From positions 3,410,001 to 3,474,000 of the forward strand of contig NZ_CP117877.1 of the NCBI RefSeq assembly GCF_028736115.1: a DNA stretch of 64,000 nucleotides, read 5' to 3'. Positions within the stretch are counted from its first letter, which is position 1, and each line of letters opens with the position of its first letter. Positions 1 to 8,939 of this stretch are shown here, one piece after another. The DNA is from Mucilaginibacter sp. KACC 22063 (GTDB lineage: Bacteria > Bacteroidota > Bacteroidia > Sphingobacteriales > Sphingobacteriaceae). The notes beneath the pieces were generated by a model that was not told the origin of the DNA, did not search any database, and was given only the letters and a program-made list of their open reading frames with translations. Made by a program: the position numbers and the translations under genes.

Positions 1-2015
1 TTGGCTTTAGCCATACCCACCTTAGCGGCACCGGCGTTGCCGACCTTTTTGATGTATTGGTAATGCCAACAACTGGCGAGGTAAAATTTACACCCGGTAA
101 AGCCGATAAACCCGGCAGTGGCTACAGGTCGGCGTATTCACATCAAAATGAAACCGCACGGCCGGGCTATTACCAGGTAATGCTTAAAGACTATAACATT
201 AATGCAGAGCTTACTTCAACATCGCACGTTGGGCTTCATCGCTATACCTTTCCTAAAGCGGATAACAGCCATATCATATTTGATCTCGACCATTCTTTAG
301 ATAAGAAACGTACCTATTGGTCATGCAAAATCATTGGTGCAGAAATGCGCATTATAAACGACCATACCATTGAAGGGTATCGCATATTAACCGGATGGGC
401 AAAACTACGTAAGGTATATTTCCATGCGGAATTCTCTAAACCGTTCATATCGTCAGCATTTGCCAATGGCAACCGCAGTATCCCTAACCTATCCATTATT
501 AACGGAACAAACATTAAAGGTGCTTTTAACTTTGATACACAGGATGGAAAACCGGTATTGGTAAAAGTTGCGCTATCACCGGTAAGTGTCGAAAATGCAA
601 AAGCAAACCTTGCTGCGGAACTACCGGGATGGAACTTTGACGAGGTATCTGCAAAGAGCAGCGCCGAATGGGAAAAAGAACTGGAAAAAATTAAAGCAGA
701 GGGTACGCAAGAGCAAAAACAAATTTTTTATACTGGCTTGTACCATGCCTTTACGCAGCCCAACAATGTTGCCGATGTAAACGGCGATTATCAGGCTACA
801 GATCTCACCATTGCCAATGCGCCTGACAAAACACATTATTCTACCTTCTCTTTATGGGATACCTACAGGGCTGCGCACCCGCTTTATACGCTGATACAGC
901 CAGAGCGTACTGCCGGCTTTGTTAACAGCATGATGAGGCAATATGACACATATGGCTACCTGCCTATCTGGCAACTATGGGGCGACGAAAATTACTGTAT
1001 GATCGGTAATCATGCTATCCCTGTTATTGTAGATGCTGCATTAAAAGGGCTTCCGGGTTTTGATGTAGAAAAAGCTTACAAAGCAGTAAAACAATCATCT
1101 TTAACAGATCACCCGGGCTCGCCTTTCCAGGCATGGGAAAAGTATCATTATATACCGGAGGATCTGCAATCACAGTCAGTTTCTATCACTGTAGAGGTAG
1201 CATTTGACGATTGGTGCGTTGCGCAACTTGCCAAAAAGCTTGGAAAAACCGAAGATTACAAGCATTTTATGGAACGCTCGGAGTATTACAGAAATGTATT
1301 TAATCCGAAAAATGGTTTCTTCCAGGCTAAAAAGAAAGATGGCAGCTGGCTTGAACCATTTAACCCGCTGCAATACGGTGGAAACGGCGGCAACCCTTAC
1401 ACCGAAGGCAATGCATGGCAATACTTGTGGTATGTTCCTCAGAATGTACCTGGTTTAATTGAACTGATGGGCGGCAAGAAAGCATTTACGGCTAAGCTTG
1501 ACCAGTTCTTTACCTTAGCTGATAAACCAGGCGAGGTTAACGGCAATGCATCTGGTTTCATCGGTCAGTACGCACACGGTAACGAGCCAAGCCACCACGT
1601 AGCTTACTTGTATGACTATGCCGGCCAACCCTGGAAAACACAGATGTATGTGGCTAAAGTTTTGAATGAGCTGTATAACAATTCATCTTCGGGTTATTCT
1701 GGTAATGAGGATTGCGGGCAAATGTCGTCATGGTATATCTTCAGTGCAATGGGCTTTTACCCTGTAAACCCCGACAGCCAGGAATATGCCATTGGTTCAC
1801 CAATTTTAAAACATGCTGAAATGGTAGTGCCAGGCGGTAAAATATTTACGGTTGATGTAAAAAACCCGGGCAAGCAAAACTGCTATATCCAGTCGGTTAA
1901 ACTAAATGGCAAAGCACTTAACAAACCGTTTATCAGCCAAAGCGACATCGTAAACGGTGGCAAACTTGAATTTGTAATGGGCAGCAAGCCTAACAAAAGC
2001 TGGGGAGTTAAATAA
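1..2015 (+). CDS. GH92 family alpha-mannosidase, 5' end cut by window edge
   Basis: Family 92 enzymes are calcium-dependent exo-acting alpha-mannosidases that trim mannose from glycans, usually outside the cytoplasm. The reading frame is open from base 3, where GFSHTHLSGTG is already GH92 N-terminal domain sequence, so the real start and signal peptide lie before the window. Two typical late blocks are visible: GNEPSHH followed by YLYDYAG, and GNEDCGQMSSWYIFSAMG, which holds the metal-site and catalytic acidic residues of the family. About 670 residues are present, close to a full catalytic module. An internal ATG at 57 would drop conserved sequence and is not the true start. A strong terminator follows. 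Confidence 0.93.
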   Translation, partial: GFSHTHLSGTGVADLFDVLVMPTTGEVKFTPGKADKPGSGYRSAYSHQNETARPGYYQVMLKDYNINAELTSTSHVGLHRYTFPKADNSHIIFDLDHSLDKKRTYWSCKIIGAEMRIINDHTIEGYRILTGWAKLRKVYFHAEFSKPFISSAFANGNRSIPNLSIINGTNIKGAFNFDTQDGKPVLVKVALSPVSVENAKANLAAELPGWNFDEVSAKSSAEWEKELEKIKAEGTQEQKQIFYTGLYHAFTQPNNVADVNGDYQATDLTIANAPDKTHYSTFSLWDTYRAAHPLYTLIQPERTAGFVNSMMRQYDTYGYLPIWQLWGDENYCMIGNHAIPVIVDAALKGLPGFDVEKAYKAVKQSSLTDHPGSPFQAWEKYHYIPEDLQSQSVSITVEVAFDDWCVAQLAKKLGKTEDYKHFMERSEYYRNVFNPKNGFFQAKKKDGSWLEPFNPLQYGGNGGNPYTEGNAWQYLWYVPQNVPGLIELMGGKKAFTAKLDQFFTLADKPGEVNGNASGFIGQYAHGNEPSHHVAYLYDYAGQPWKTQMYVAKVLNELYNNSSSGYSGNEDCGQMSSWYIFSAMGFYPVNPDSQEYAIGSPILKHAEMVVPGGKIFTVDVKNPGKQNCYIQSVKLNGKALNKPFISQSDIVNGGKLEFVMGSKPNKSWGVK

Positions 2016-2034
2016 TTAAGTCTGCTCATATTTC

Positions 2035-2070
2035 AACGGGCCTGCTTGTATCAAGCAGGCCCGTTTTGTT
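2035..2070 (+). terminator. Intrinsic terminator after the GH92 gene
   Basis: A 14-bp perfect stem (2035-2048 with 2052-2065) with a three-base TAT loop is followed by TTGTTT. It ends the mannosidase transcript and separates it from poxB. Confidence 0.9.
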
Positions 2071-2202
2071 TATAGTCACTTTCGAAAATTCACGAAATGT
2101 CGCAACTAAGGTTCTGACAGTCAGTCGCAATAAGATTAATAATCAATGCTTTAGAACTTAGCCTAAAGTTTGCTTGTTATACAGTAACTAAACGTAAACA
2201 TT

Positions 2203-3942
2203 ATGTCGAAAAAAGTAGCCGAGCAATTAGTTGACATGTTGGTAAATGCGGGTATCAAACGTATATATGCAGTTACCGGCGACAGCTTAAATGAATTAAA
2301 CGATGCCGTAAGAAGAAACGACAGCATTCAGTGGGTCCATGTAAGACATGAGGAGGCAGGAGCCTATGCCGCAGCCGCCGAAGCAGAACTTGGAGGTTTG
2401 GCATGCTGCGCCGGTAGCAGCGGCCCGGGCCACGTCCATTTAATTAATGGGTTGTATGATGCCCACAGGTCTAATGTTCCGGTGCTGGCCATCGCATCCA
2501 CCTGCGCAACCGTTGAATTTGGAAGCGCTTACTTCCAGGAAACTAACGTAATAAAGCTTTTTGACGATTGCAGCCATTACAACCAGATTGCCGCTACTCC
2601 TGCACAGCTTCCGCGAATGACACAGGCGGCTATTCAGCATGCCGTACAACGTAAAGGCGTTGCCATTTTAGGCCTTCCCGGCGATGTAAGCGCAATGGAT
2701 GCCGTTGAAAATATATCAGCCGATAAAAACTACTTTTCAAAAGCGCTTATCCGCCCTAATGACGAGGATATAGCCCAAATGGCATCCCTGATTAATAAGT
2801 ATCATAAAATCAGCATCTATTGCGGTATAGGTGCAGCTGAAGCGCACGACGAGGTAGTTAAACTATCTCAATTAATAAATGCCCCGGTAGGCTACTCTTT
2901 CCGTGGCAAAATGGGTATCCAGTACGATAACCCTAACGAAGTTGGCATGACAGGCTTGTTGGGTTTACCTTCTGCCTATCATAGCATGCACGAAAGTGAC
3001 CTGATCGTTCTTTTAGGTACCGACTTCCCCTATGTGCCTTTTATGCCGACTGATAAAAAGATCATACAGGTGGATCTGCAGCCTGAACGATTGGGCCGTC
3101 GTGCAAAATTAGATTTAGGCCTGCATGGTGACATCAAAACTACTTTGACAGCCTTGCTCCCGCTTATTAATAACAAAGAGGATGATAGCTTTTTAAAGGC
3201 ACAATTGCATCTGTACGATAAGGTAAAAGAACACCTGAATATCTATGTAAAAGACAAGGGCAGTAAAAATGCGATACAACCCGAAGCCGCTGCTGCTTGT
3301 CTTGACAAGTTAGCTGCCGACGATGCCATTTTTACGGTTGATACTGGTATGTGCTGCGTTTGGGGTGCGCGATATATCCGCGCTACAGGCAAACGAGCTA
3401 TGCTGGGTTCTTTTAGTCATGGCTCAATGGCTAATGCAATGCCACACGCTATTGGGGCAGCTTTTTCATGTCCAGGCCGCCAGGTGATTGCTATGTGCGG
3501 CGATGGCGGTATCTCTATGTTATTGGGCGATCTGGCTACCATAAAACAATATAAGCTACCCATCAAGATCATTGTATTCAACAACCGCTCTTTAGGGATG
3601 GTAAAATTGGAAATGCAGGTGAGCGGATTGCCTGACGCTGAGACCGACATGGAAAACCCGGATTTTGCCATGATAGCACAGGCTATGGGCATTAAAGGGA
3701 TGACCATAACAGATCCTGAAGAGCTGGAAAGTGGTTTGCAACAAGCCCTTGATTATGACGGCCCGGTTCTGGTAAACGTTTTCACTAATCCGAATGCATT
3801 GGCGATGCCACCAAAAATAGAGTTTGACATGATTAAAGGCATGACCCTATCTATGACTAAACTAATGCTTGGCGGTAATTTTGAAGAGGTATTGAATACA
3901 GTGAAATCAAGCTACAAACACCTCGGCGAAATAATTGACTAA
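2203..3942 (+). CDS. poxB: Thiamine-diphosphate pyruvate oxidase / pyruvate:quinone dehydrogenase
   Basis: Converts pyruvate to acetate and CO2, passing electrons through FAD to membrane quinone. The 579 residues match the PoxB length (about 570). The N-terminal ThDP pyrimidine domain shows VTGDSLNELNDA and the essential Glu in RHEEAGAYAA (about residue 50), then SSGPGHVHLINGLYDAHR. The C-terminal ThDP-binding motif starts at CGDGG (about residue 432) and ends in FNNRSLGMV. The middle third is the FAD/FMN-type domain. An esterase gene starts 6 bp downstream, so the two are probably co-transcribed. Acetolactate synthase is the main alternative, but HEEAGAYAA, HLINGLYDA and the C-terminal region read as PoxB. 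Confidence 0.92.
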   Translation: MSKKVAEQLVDMLVNAGIKRIYAVTGDSLNELNDAVRRNDSIQWVHVRHEEAGAYAAAAEAELGGLACCAGSSGPGHVHLINGLYDAHRSNVPVLAIASTCATVEFGSAYFQETNVIKLFDDCSHYNQIAATPAQLPRMTQAAIQHAVQRKGVAILGLPGDVSAMDAVENISADKNYFSKALIRPNDEDIAQMASLINKYHKISIYCGIGAAEAHDEVVKLSQLINAPVGYSFRGKMGIQYDNPNEVGMTGLLGLPSAYHSMHESDLIVLLGTDFPYVPFMPTDKKIIQVDLQPERLGRRAKLDLGLHGDIKTTLTALLPLINNKEDDSFLKAQLHLYDKVKEHLNIYVKDKGSKNAIQPEAAAACLDKLAADDAIFTVDTGMCCVWGARYIRATGKRAMLGSFSHGSMANAMPHAIGAAFSCPGRQVIAMCGDGGISMLLGDLATIKQYKLPIKIIVFNNRSLGMVKLEMQVSGLPDAETDMENPDFAMIAQAMGIKGMTITDPEELESGLQQALDYDGPVLVNVFTNPNALAMPPKIEFDMIKGMTLSMTKLMLGGNFEEVLNTVKSSYKHLGEIID

Positions 3943-3948
3943 TTAGAA

Positions 3949-4740
3949 ATGGAAAACCAGCTGACCGTTATAAAAGATATTGAATACAAAGAAGGGCTGA
4001 ACCTTGATGTATATTCTGGTAAAAATAACAAAGGCGCAATTATAGATATCCATGGCGGCGGCTGGTTTCACGGCGATAAAAGTAAAGACGAAGATCTGGC
4101 TACCCTGCTTGCAAAAGAAGGCTACTTAGTTATTGTCCCAAATTATCGCCTTACACCCACAGTGGTTTATCCGGCTGCCCGTGAGGATATCATCGCTTCT
4201 TTAAACTGGCTGAGAGAATCACAATATGATTTCGACAAAGGAAAGATTGCCGTCTGGGGAAGTTCTGCCGGTGGAAACCTCGCAATAGAACTGGCATTGG
4301 TGTGTGGTATACCGGCGGTCAGTTGGTCGGGTATCATTGACATTGAAGGTTTTATTTTAGAAACCGATGGCAATGCAGATGAAACAAAAGACACGATTGA
4401 CTTTGCAAGTACGCCCAGTGCTAACATTAATCAGGGCGGAAGAAATGATGCTTTTTTAAGATGGTGCATTTATCAGCTGATTGGAAACGACAGAAGCATG
4501 CTGAAAGAAGCCAGTCCGCTGACACGTGTAAGTGCACAAAGCGGGCAGATTTATATTGCCAATTCAATGGACGAGTTTGTGCCGACAGAAGGAGCGCTTA
4601 AACTACAACAAGCATTATTGGATAAAGGCGTGCCTACAACAGTTCAGTTTGTACCGGGCACTTTACATGGCAAGGGTTATTTATCACAGGTAATGCAAAG
4701 CTCGCTGGAATTTTTAGAGAATATTTTCAACCGGACTTAA
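3949..4740 (+). CDS. Alpha/beta-hydrolase, HSL-type esterase
   Basis: A 263-residue esterase/lipase-fold protein of the hormone-sensitive-lipase/BD-FAE type. The oxyanion-hole motif HGGGW is at residues 35-39. The nucleophile elbow GSSAG gives Ser106. An Asp in NSMDEFVP and a His in TLHGKGY near the C-terminus complete a plausible triad. There is no signal peptide, so it should be cytoplasmic. The substrate cannot be read from the sequence. It lies 6 bp after poxB and probably shares its transcript, but no pathway link is obvious. Confidence 0.85.
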   Translation: MENQLTVIKDIEYKEGLNLDVYSGKNNKGAIIDIHGGGWFHGDKSKDEDLATLLAKEGYLVIVPNYRLTPTVVYPAAREDIIASLNWLRESQYDFDKGKIAVWGSSAGGNLAIELALVCGIPAVSWSGIIDIEGFILETDGNADETKDTIDFASTPSANINQGGRNDAFLRWCIYQLIGNDRSMLKEASPLTRVSAQSGQIYIANSMDEFVPTEGALKLQQALLDKGVPTTVQFVPGTLHGKGYLSQVMQSSLEFLENIFNRT

Positions 4741-4820
4741 AATAAAGTTAACATTTTTTACCTAAAGTGAAAATATATCAATATAATTATGTACCTTGCA
4801 TACTTATTAAAAACAATACA

Positions 4821-5012
4821 ATGCAACAAGGAACAGTAAAATTCTTTAATGAAGCCAAAGGTTTCGGTTTTATTACACCTAATAATGGTGGAAGCGAAAT
4901 CTTCGTTCATTCAACTGGTCTGATTGACAACATCCGTGAAAACGATGAAGTTAGTTTTGACGTAGAGTCAGGACGTAAAGGTCCTAACGCCGTAAATGTA
5001 AAAATAGCTTAA
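4821..5012 (+). CDS. Cold-shock domain protein (CspA family)
   Basis: A 63-residue single OB-fold RNA/DNA chaperone. RNP1 (KGFGFI) and RNP2 (IFVH) are both intact after the typical start QGTVKFFNEAKG. An in-frame ATG at 4767 would add 18 atypical residues; the start at 4821 gives the standard family length and leaves about 80 bp of AT-rich leader, as is common for cold-shock mRNAs. A terminator follows directly, so the gene is monocistronic. Confidence 0.95.
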   Translation: MQQGTVKFFNEAKGFGFITPNNGGSEIFVHSTGLIDNIRENDEVSFDVESGRKGPNAVNVKIA

Positions 5013-5035
5013 TAAAATACCCTATATAACATTTT

Positions 5036-5063
5036 AAAGCATCCTTCGGGGTGCTTTTTTTGT
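5036..5063 (+). terminator. Intrinsic terminator after the cold-shock gene
   Basis: A 9-bp stem (5036-5044 with 5049-5057, one G-U pair) has a stable TTCG tetraloop and runs into a T-tract. Confidence 0.92.
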
Positions 5064-5117
5064 TTCAGGAAAACAACTCTAATCACAGATTACAGTGGCG
5101 CAAATTGCGTCAGAGGC

Positions 5118-6173
5118 TTATATCCCTTGCGGTTCTCTGATCTTTATGATAAACGATGTCCCTTTTCCTGGTTCGCTGCTTTGAATACCAATATCGCCGC
5201 CAAGGCTATTTAAATGGTTACGCACAAGATACAATCCGATACCCTTACTATCGGTAACGGTGTGAAAACGACGGTTAAACTGAAATACCTGCTCCCCTAC
5301 CTTATTCATATCAAAGCCCCGTCCATTATCAGTATAAATTATTTCAGTAAAAGTTTCACAATGGCGGCTGCTTACACTTATTATAGGGTACTTGCCAGGT
5401 AGTGTGTATTTAATACTATTGGTAATCAGGTTTAAAAAGATGCTGTCCAGGTATGATGAATTAAACCATACATCAGCAGCACCTGAAAAATTGCAGGAAA
5501 TAGACGTACCCGAGTCTGCTATTAAGGATTGCAAACTGGAAATTATGCGATTTAATGACTCTTTTAAGCTAAGCTTTTCTAATTGTGCATCTTTTTTACG
5601 CTTTTCTATGAGCATATCCAAAAAGCTGTCGAGCTTGTACCTCAATTCATTGGCAGTTGCCGAGATCAGGCCGATATCGGGTTGCTCTTCAAGCATTAAT
5701 AACAGCTGAAGATTGCCTATTGGCGCACGCAGGTCATGAGCAAGTGAGTATGCCACATTCTGCATCTCTGCAATTTGATCTGTTAATGCTTTCAGCAGGT
5801 GATTACGGTCTTCCTCCTGCCTTTTACGATAGGTGATATTTTTGGCAACTGCAAATACAAGTTCTTTTTCAGGAACAGATACTGATGTCCAGGCCAACCA
5901 AACCACCTCTCCGGATTTTGTCATGTACCTGTTTTCAAAATTATAAAGCGGTAAAGTTTGATGCAACCTGTTCCGGTGCATAGAAGTAATATCCCTGTCA
6001 TCAGGAAAAATAAAAGAATCTATGGGGATAGCCTTCAATTCTTCGAGCGAATAACCCAGCGTATCAGTAACCGCACTGTTAACATTCTTAAAATAACCGT
6101 CAAAACCAGCTATACAAAAAAGGTCACGGGATGAATAGAAAAAATGTTCGAAGTCTGCTAAAGAAAAAGTCAT
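5118..6173 (-). CDS. PAS-domain sensor histidine kinase
   Basis: A 351-residue soluble sensor kinase. The N-terminal PAS domain (residues about 5-118) starts FYSSRDLFCIAGFDGYFKNVN and ends with the usual KNITYRKR linker. The dimerisation helix carries the phospho-acceptor His146 in SLAHDLRAP. The ATPase domain shows the N box NLITNSIKYT, the G1 box DNGRGFD and the G2 box GIGLYLV. There are no membrane segments, so it senses a cytoplasmic cue or ligand. No response regulator is adjacent, so it is an orphan or phosphorylates a distant partner. Confidence 0.93.
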   Translation of the reverse strand: MTFSLADFEHFFYSSRDLFCIAGFDGYFKNVNSAVTDTLGYSLEELKAIPIDSFIFPDDRDITSMHRNRLHQTLPLYNFENRYMTKSGEVVWLAWTSVSVPEKELVFAVAKNITYRKRQEEDRNHLLKALTDQIAEMQNVAYSLAHDLRAPIGNLQLLLMLEEQPDIGLISATANELRYKLDSFLDMLIEKRKKDAQLEKLSLKESLNRIISSLQSLIADSGTSISCNFSGAADVWFNSSYLDSIFLNLITNSIKYTLPGKYPIISVSSRHCETFTEIIYTDNGRGFDMNKVGEQVFQFNRRFHTVTDSKGIGLYLVRNHLNSLGGDIGIQSSEPGKGTSFIIKIREPQGI

Positions 6174-6211
6174 TGGGAGCGGCTATAACGTGAATAATAA
6201 ACTACTTAACC

Positions 6212-6235
6212 ATGCAAATTGCGGGATGTTTGCAT
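6212..6235. promoter_or_regulatory. Inverted repeat in divergent intergenic region
   Basis: ATGCAAA (6212-6218) and TTTGCAT (6229-6235) form a 7-bp dyad with a 10-bp spacer, 39 bp upstream of the histidine kinase start. It could be an operator for that gene. The remaining 200 bp before the lipid kinase are AT-rich with no other structure that I can support. Confidence 0.3.
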
Positions 6236-6437
6236 AAATGAAGGCTTTTAGAATAATGAAAAAACTGTTTGGGAACACATAACAGATGCCGCAAATTAAA
6301 AATTATCCGCAACAGTAAAAGCAATAACTCAAACACAAGAAGTAAACTTTTAAGTCATTTAAAGTTAACCTATTATTAAATTATAATATTAAAAAGCTAT
6401 TAAACAAGAAATCTGTTATTCAATAAATTACTCACTT

Positions 6438-7322
6438 GTGGAACAAAAACATATACATTTTATCATCAATGAATCAAGCGACAGTGAAAATGTTGAAAGC
6501 ATTATTGATGAATTATTTGAGCAACATAGCCTAAGCTACCATGTAAGCAGGCTTAAAAACCATGCTGATATTGCAGCATTGGCTCAACAGATGAAAGCAA
6601 GCCGTATGGTTGCCGTTTACGGAGGAGATGGAACGGTGACCGAGGTAGCCAAGGTACTGATAGGAACAGAAGTGCCGCTGGCCATTATTCCCGGTGGCAC
6701 AGCCAATGTGTTATCAAAAGAATTGCAAATACCGCAGGACACCATTTCGGCAATTAAAATGCTTGCGGAAGATAGTTTCCAGATAAAAAATATGGATACC
6801 GGACTGGTGAATGGCACATCTTTCTTATTAAGAGTTAATCTTGGTATTATGGCTGACATGATCACCGATGTTAACCCTACAGTGAAGGAACATGCAGGCC
6901 AGTTAGCTTATGGACTGTCGGCAATAAAAGCTGTCAGCAATGCAGAACCACATACTTATCAATTGATAATTGATGGTGAAGCCATGGAGGTATCAGCAGT
7001 TTCATTAACAGTCACAAATTCAGGCCATATGGGTATAGGAAATTTACAAATGCATCCCGGGATAAGCGTAACTGACGGTTTATTAGATCTTGTACTGCTA
7101 AAAAATGCAGATGTATTAACCCTTGTAAAAGCAGCAGGCAGCAGTTTAATGGACAAGGAAACAGAGGCGGTAAATCATTACCCGCTTAAAAAGATCAATA
7201 TCAAAATGTCGCAACCCGAGAGTTATATCTGTGATGATTGCGAAGCTAATGCGGATGAACTGACGATTGAAGTTGTACCATCATCATTAAGAGTAGTTGT
7301 ACCCTTAACTCATAATGAATGA
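6438..7322 (+). CDS. Diacylglycerol/sphingoid lipid kinase family protein (YegS-like)
   Basis: ATP-dependent kinase of the DAGK/LCB5 fold that phosphorylates a lipid hydroxyl. The nucleotide-binding motif GGDGT is at residues 62-66 and PGGTAN at 85-90. The protein is 294 residues, the normal size for YegS/BmrU-type enzymes. The start is GTG. Its stop overlaps the start of the next gene (ATGA), so the lipid kinase and phosphatase are translationally coupled. The exact lipid (diacylglycerol, phosphatidylglycerol or a sphingoid base, which Sphingobacteriaceae make) cannot be told from the sequence. Confidence 0.9.
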   Translation: MEQKHIHFIINESSDSENVESIIDELFEQHSLSYHVSRLKNHADIAALAQQMKASRMVAVYGGDGTVTEVAKVLIGTEVPLAIIPGGTANVLSKELQIPQDTISAIKMLAEDSFQIKNMDTGLVNGTSFLLRVNLGIMADMITDVNPTVKEHAGQLAYGLSAIKAVSNAEPHTYQLIIDGEAMEVSAVSLTVTNSGHMGIGNLQMHPGISVTDGLLDLVLLKNADVLTLVKAAGSSLMDKETEAVNHYPLKKINIKMSQPESYICDDCEANADELTIEVVPSSLRVVVPLTHNE

Positions 7323-7858
7323 TAGCAAAAATAAAAAGCTGGGTTTTACTGCTGGTTATTTTCTGGCAGAAGATATGGGATAATGTTTACCGATTTTTTA
7401 ATGGCTTGCCAACATTAAAACGCAGCCAGATTACTGCTGATCTTTTTTTAGGCAGCCAATATAACCTTGTAGGCCTGCAAAAGTTAAAGGCAATGGGCGT
7501 TACCGGTATCGTTAATATGCGCATGAACCCTATATATAAAGAATCGCAATATGAAGGTTTCCATTACCTGCATCTGCCTACGGTTGATAACACCCCACCA
7601 CCGCTTGATGTATTAATAAAAGGGGCAGATTTCATGACTAATGAAATAAAAAACGGCGGCAAGGTATATGTACATTGCAGGCAAGGCCTTGGCAGGGGGC
7701 CAACTATGGCCATTGCCTACCTCATCAGCACAGGTATTACCTATGAGGACGCTTACAGCCAGGTAAAAAAAGTACGCACCTTTATTAATCCCCGGCCGGG
7801 ACAAATCAGCCGGTTAAAAGAACTTGAACATTACTACGGCAACGTACACAGCTTATAA
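7319..7858 (+). CDS. Dual-specificity/PTP-type phosphatase, membrane-anchored
   Basis: A 179-residue cysteine phosphatase. The P-loop HCRQGLGR gives nucleophile Cys120 and Arg126, and the general acid is probably the Asp in PTVDNTPP (residue 90). A hydrophobic N-terminal helix (about residues 6-18) suggests membrane association. Overlap with the lipid-kinase gene suggests that the substrate is a phospholipid, as in the PTPMT1-like phosphatidylglycerophosphatases of this fold, rather than a phosphoprotein; that is inference. The 3' end overlaps the convergent lodB-like gene by 6 bp. Confidence 0.88.
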   Translation: MIAKIKSWVLLLVIFWQKIWDNVYRFFNGLPTLKRSQITADLFLGSQYNLVGLQKLKAMGVTGIVNMRMNPIYKESQYEGFHYLHLPTVDNTPPPLDVLIKGADFMTNEIKNGGKVYVHCRQGLGRGPTMAIAYLISTGITYEDAYSQVKKVRTFINPRPGQISRLKELEHYYGNVHSL

Positions 7859-8935
7859 GCTATGGGCTTCTTTCCAGAACATGGACTGCGGCCATCGCTG
7901 CTCGCTAAGGTAAATTTGTGACCGTGCTTTAAGGTATTGTTCAAATATCGAAGTAAGATGCTGCTCGTATGCGGTTAATGCAGTTCTATCATTCTCTTTA
8001 ATTAATTGCTCAATTGCATCAGCCGCTTCATTGGCTGTATATATGGTGTTGGTAATACCATGAGAAGATAAGGGATCAAAACTGATGGCAGCATCGCCTA
8101 CAGCAAGCCAGGCGGAACCTGTTAACCTCTGTGCTTTTGAAGAGTTGGCATTATAACCCTTTACAGGGCAATTGGCCGCTGGTTCGATAAAATCTTTAAG
8201 ATACTTAGTATCCTTTAGCATCAAAGGCCAGTTCTGATAGTTTTTCAACTGTTGCTGTGCACCGCTTTTCTTGTTGCAAAACAAGGTCATCACATTATTT
8301 TGCTCATTAAGCGTCGATACGATACCCCACCCATCTTCGAAAGATTCAATGTACACCGAATGGCGAAGCACCTGATGTTTAATGTATGGCAAATGGCAGC
8401 TAAATGCATTCAGGCTGTCTGCATCTACAGAAGGAATCCCCAATTTAGCAAGTATGCTTCGGTTTCGGCCCGTGGCATCAACTATCATGTGGCAGTTACA
8501 CTGTTTCTGCCGATCATGCTCTGCCCATTCCACTGTAATTACCTCGCCTTTGGTTATTGAAATATTTTGTGTGAAAGGCACCAGGCGATGGGCCTGCATC
8601 GCCAGCAAACTGCTTTTAATTGCCTGCTTATCAATTTTAAGTCCATACTGGTAAGGCCTGTGAAAATAAAAGTTATTATCAGCAACCTTATCGCTACCCC
8701 AAAGCGAATGATAGCCGTTTGTTTTTTGTAACGCTGTACGCTCAAACAATGAAAGCAGACCTGTTTTATTTAATAAAGGAATTGCAGAAGGCGGCAGTGT
8801 TTCCGCCAGGGCAGGCTGATCTGTCATTTTGCCCTGGCGGTTAAGCACTATATGCGATATGCCTTTACGGTCAAGAAGCAGCGATAACGTTAATGCGGCT
8901 ATACCGTTGCCTGCAATAACTACCGTTGCTTCCAT
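7853..8935 (-). CDS. LodB-like FAD-dependent oxidoreductase (CTQ maturation protein)
   Basis: A 360-residue flavoprotein of the tryptophan-halogenase/geranylgeranyl-reductase superfamily. It opens with the Rossmann dinucleotide motif VVIAGNGIAAL and has the second FAD motif WLAVGDAAISFDPLSSHG. LodB proteins of this type are required to form the cysteine-tryptophylquinone cofactor of LodA. It starts 5 bp after the lodA-like stop, the usual partner arrangement. An upstream ATG at 8962 would overlap lodA by 23 bp and add residues before the FAD motif, so 8935 is preferred. Assignment as the maturase rests on context plus family. Confidence 0.85.
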   Translation of the reverse strand: MEATVVIAGNGIAALTLSLLLDRKGISHIVLNRQGKMTDQPALAETLPPSAIPLLNKTGLLSLFERTALQKTNGYHSLWGSDKVADNNFYFHRPYQYGLKIDKQAIKSSLLAMQAHRLVPFTQNISITKGEVITVEWAEHDRQKQCNCHMIVDATGRNRSILAKLGIPSVDADSLNAFSCHLPYIKHQVLRHSVYIESFEDGWGIVSTLNEQNNVMTLFCNKKSGAQQQLKNYQNWPLMLKDTKYLKDFIEPAANCPVKGYNANSSKAQRLTGSAWLAVGDAAISFDPLSSHGITNTIYTANEAADAIEQLIKENDRTALTAYEQHLTSIFEQYLKARSQIYLSEQRWPQSMFWKEAHSL

Positions 8936-8939
8936 CGGC

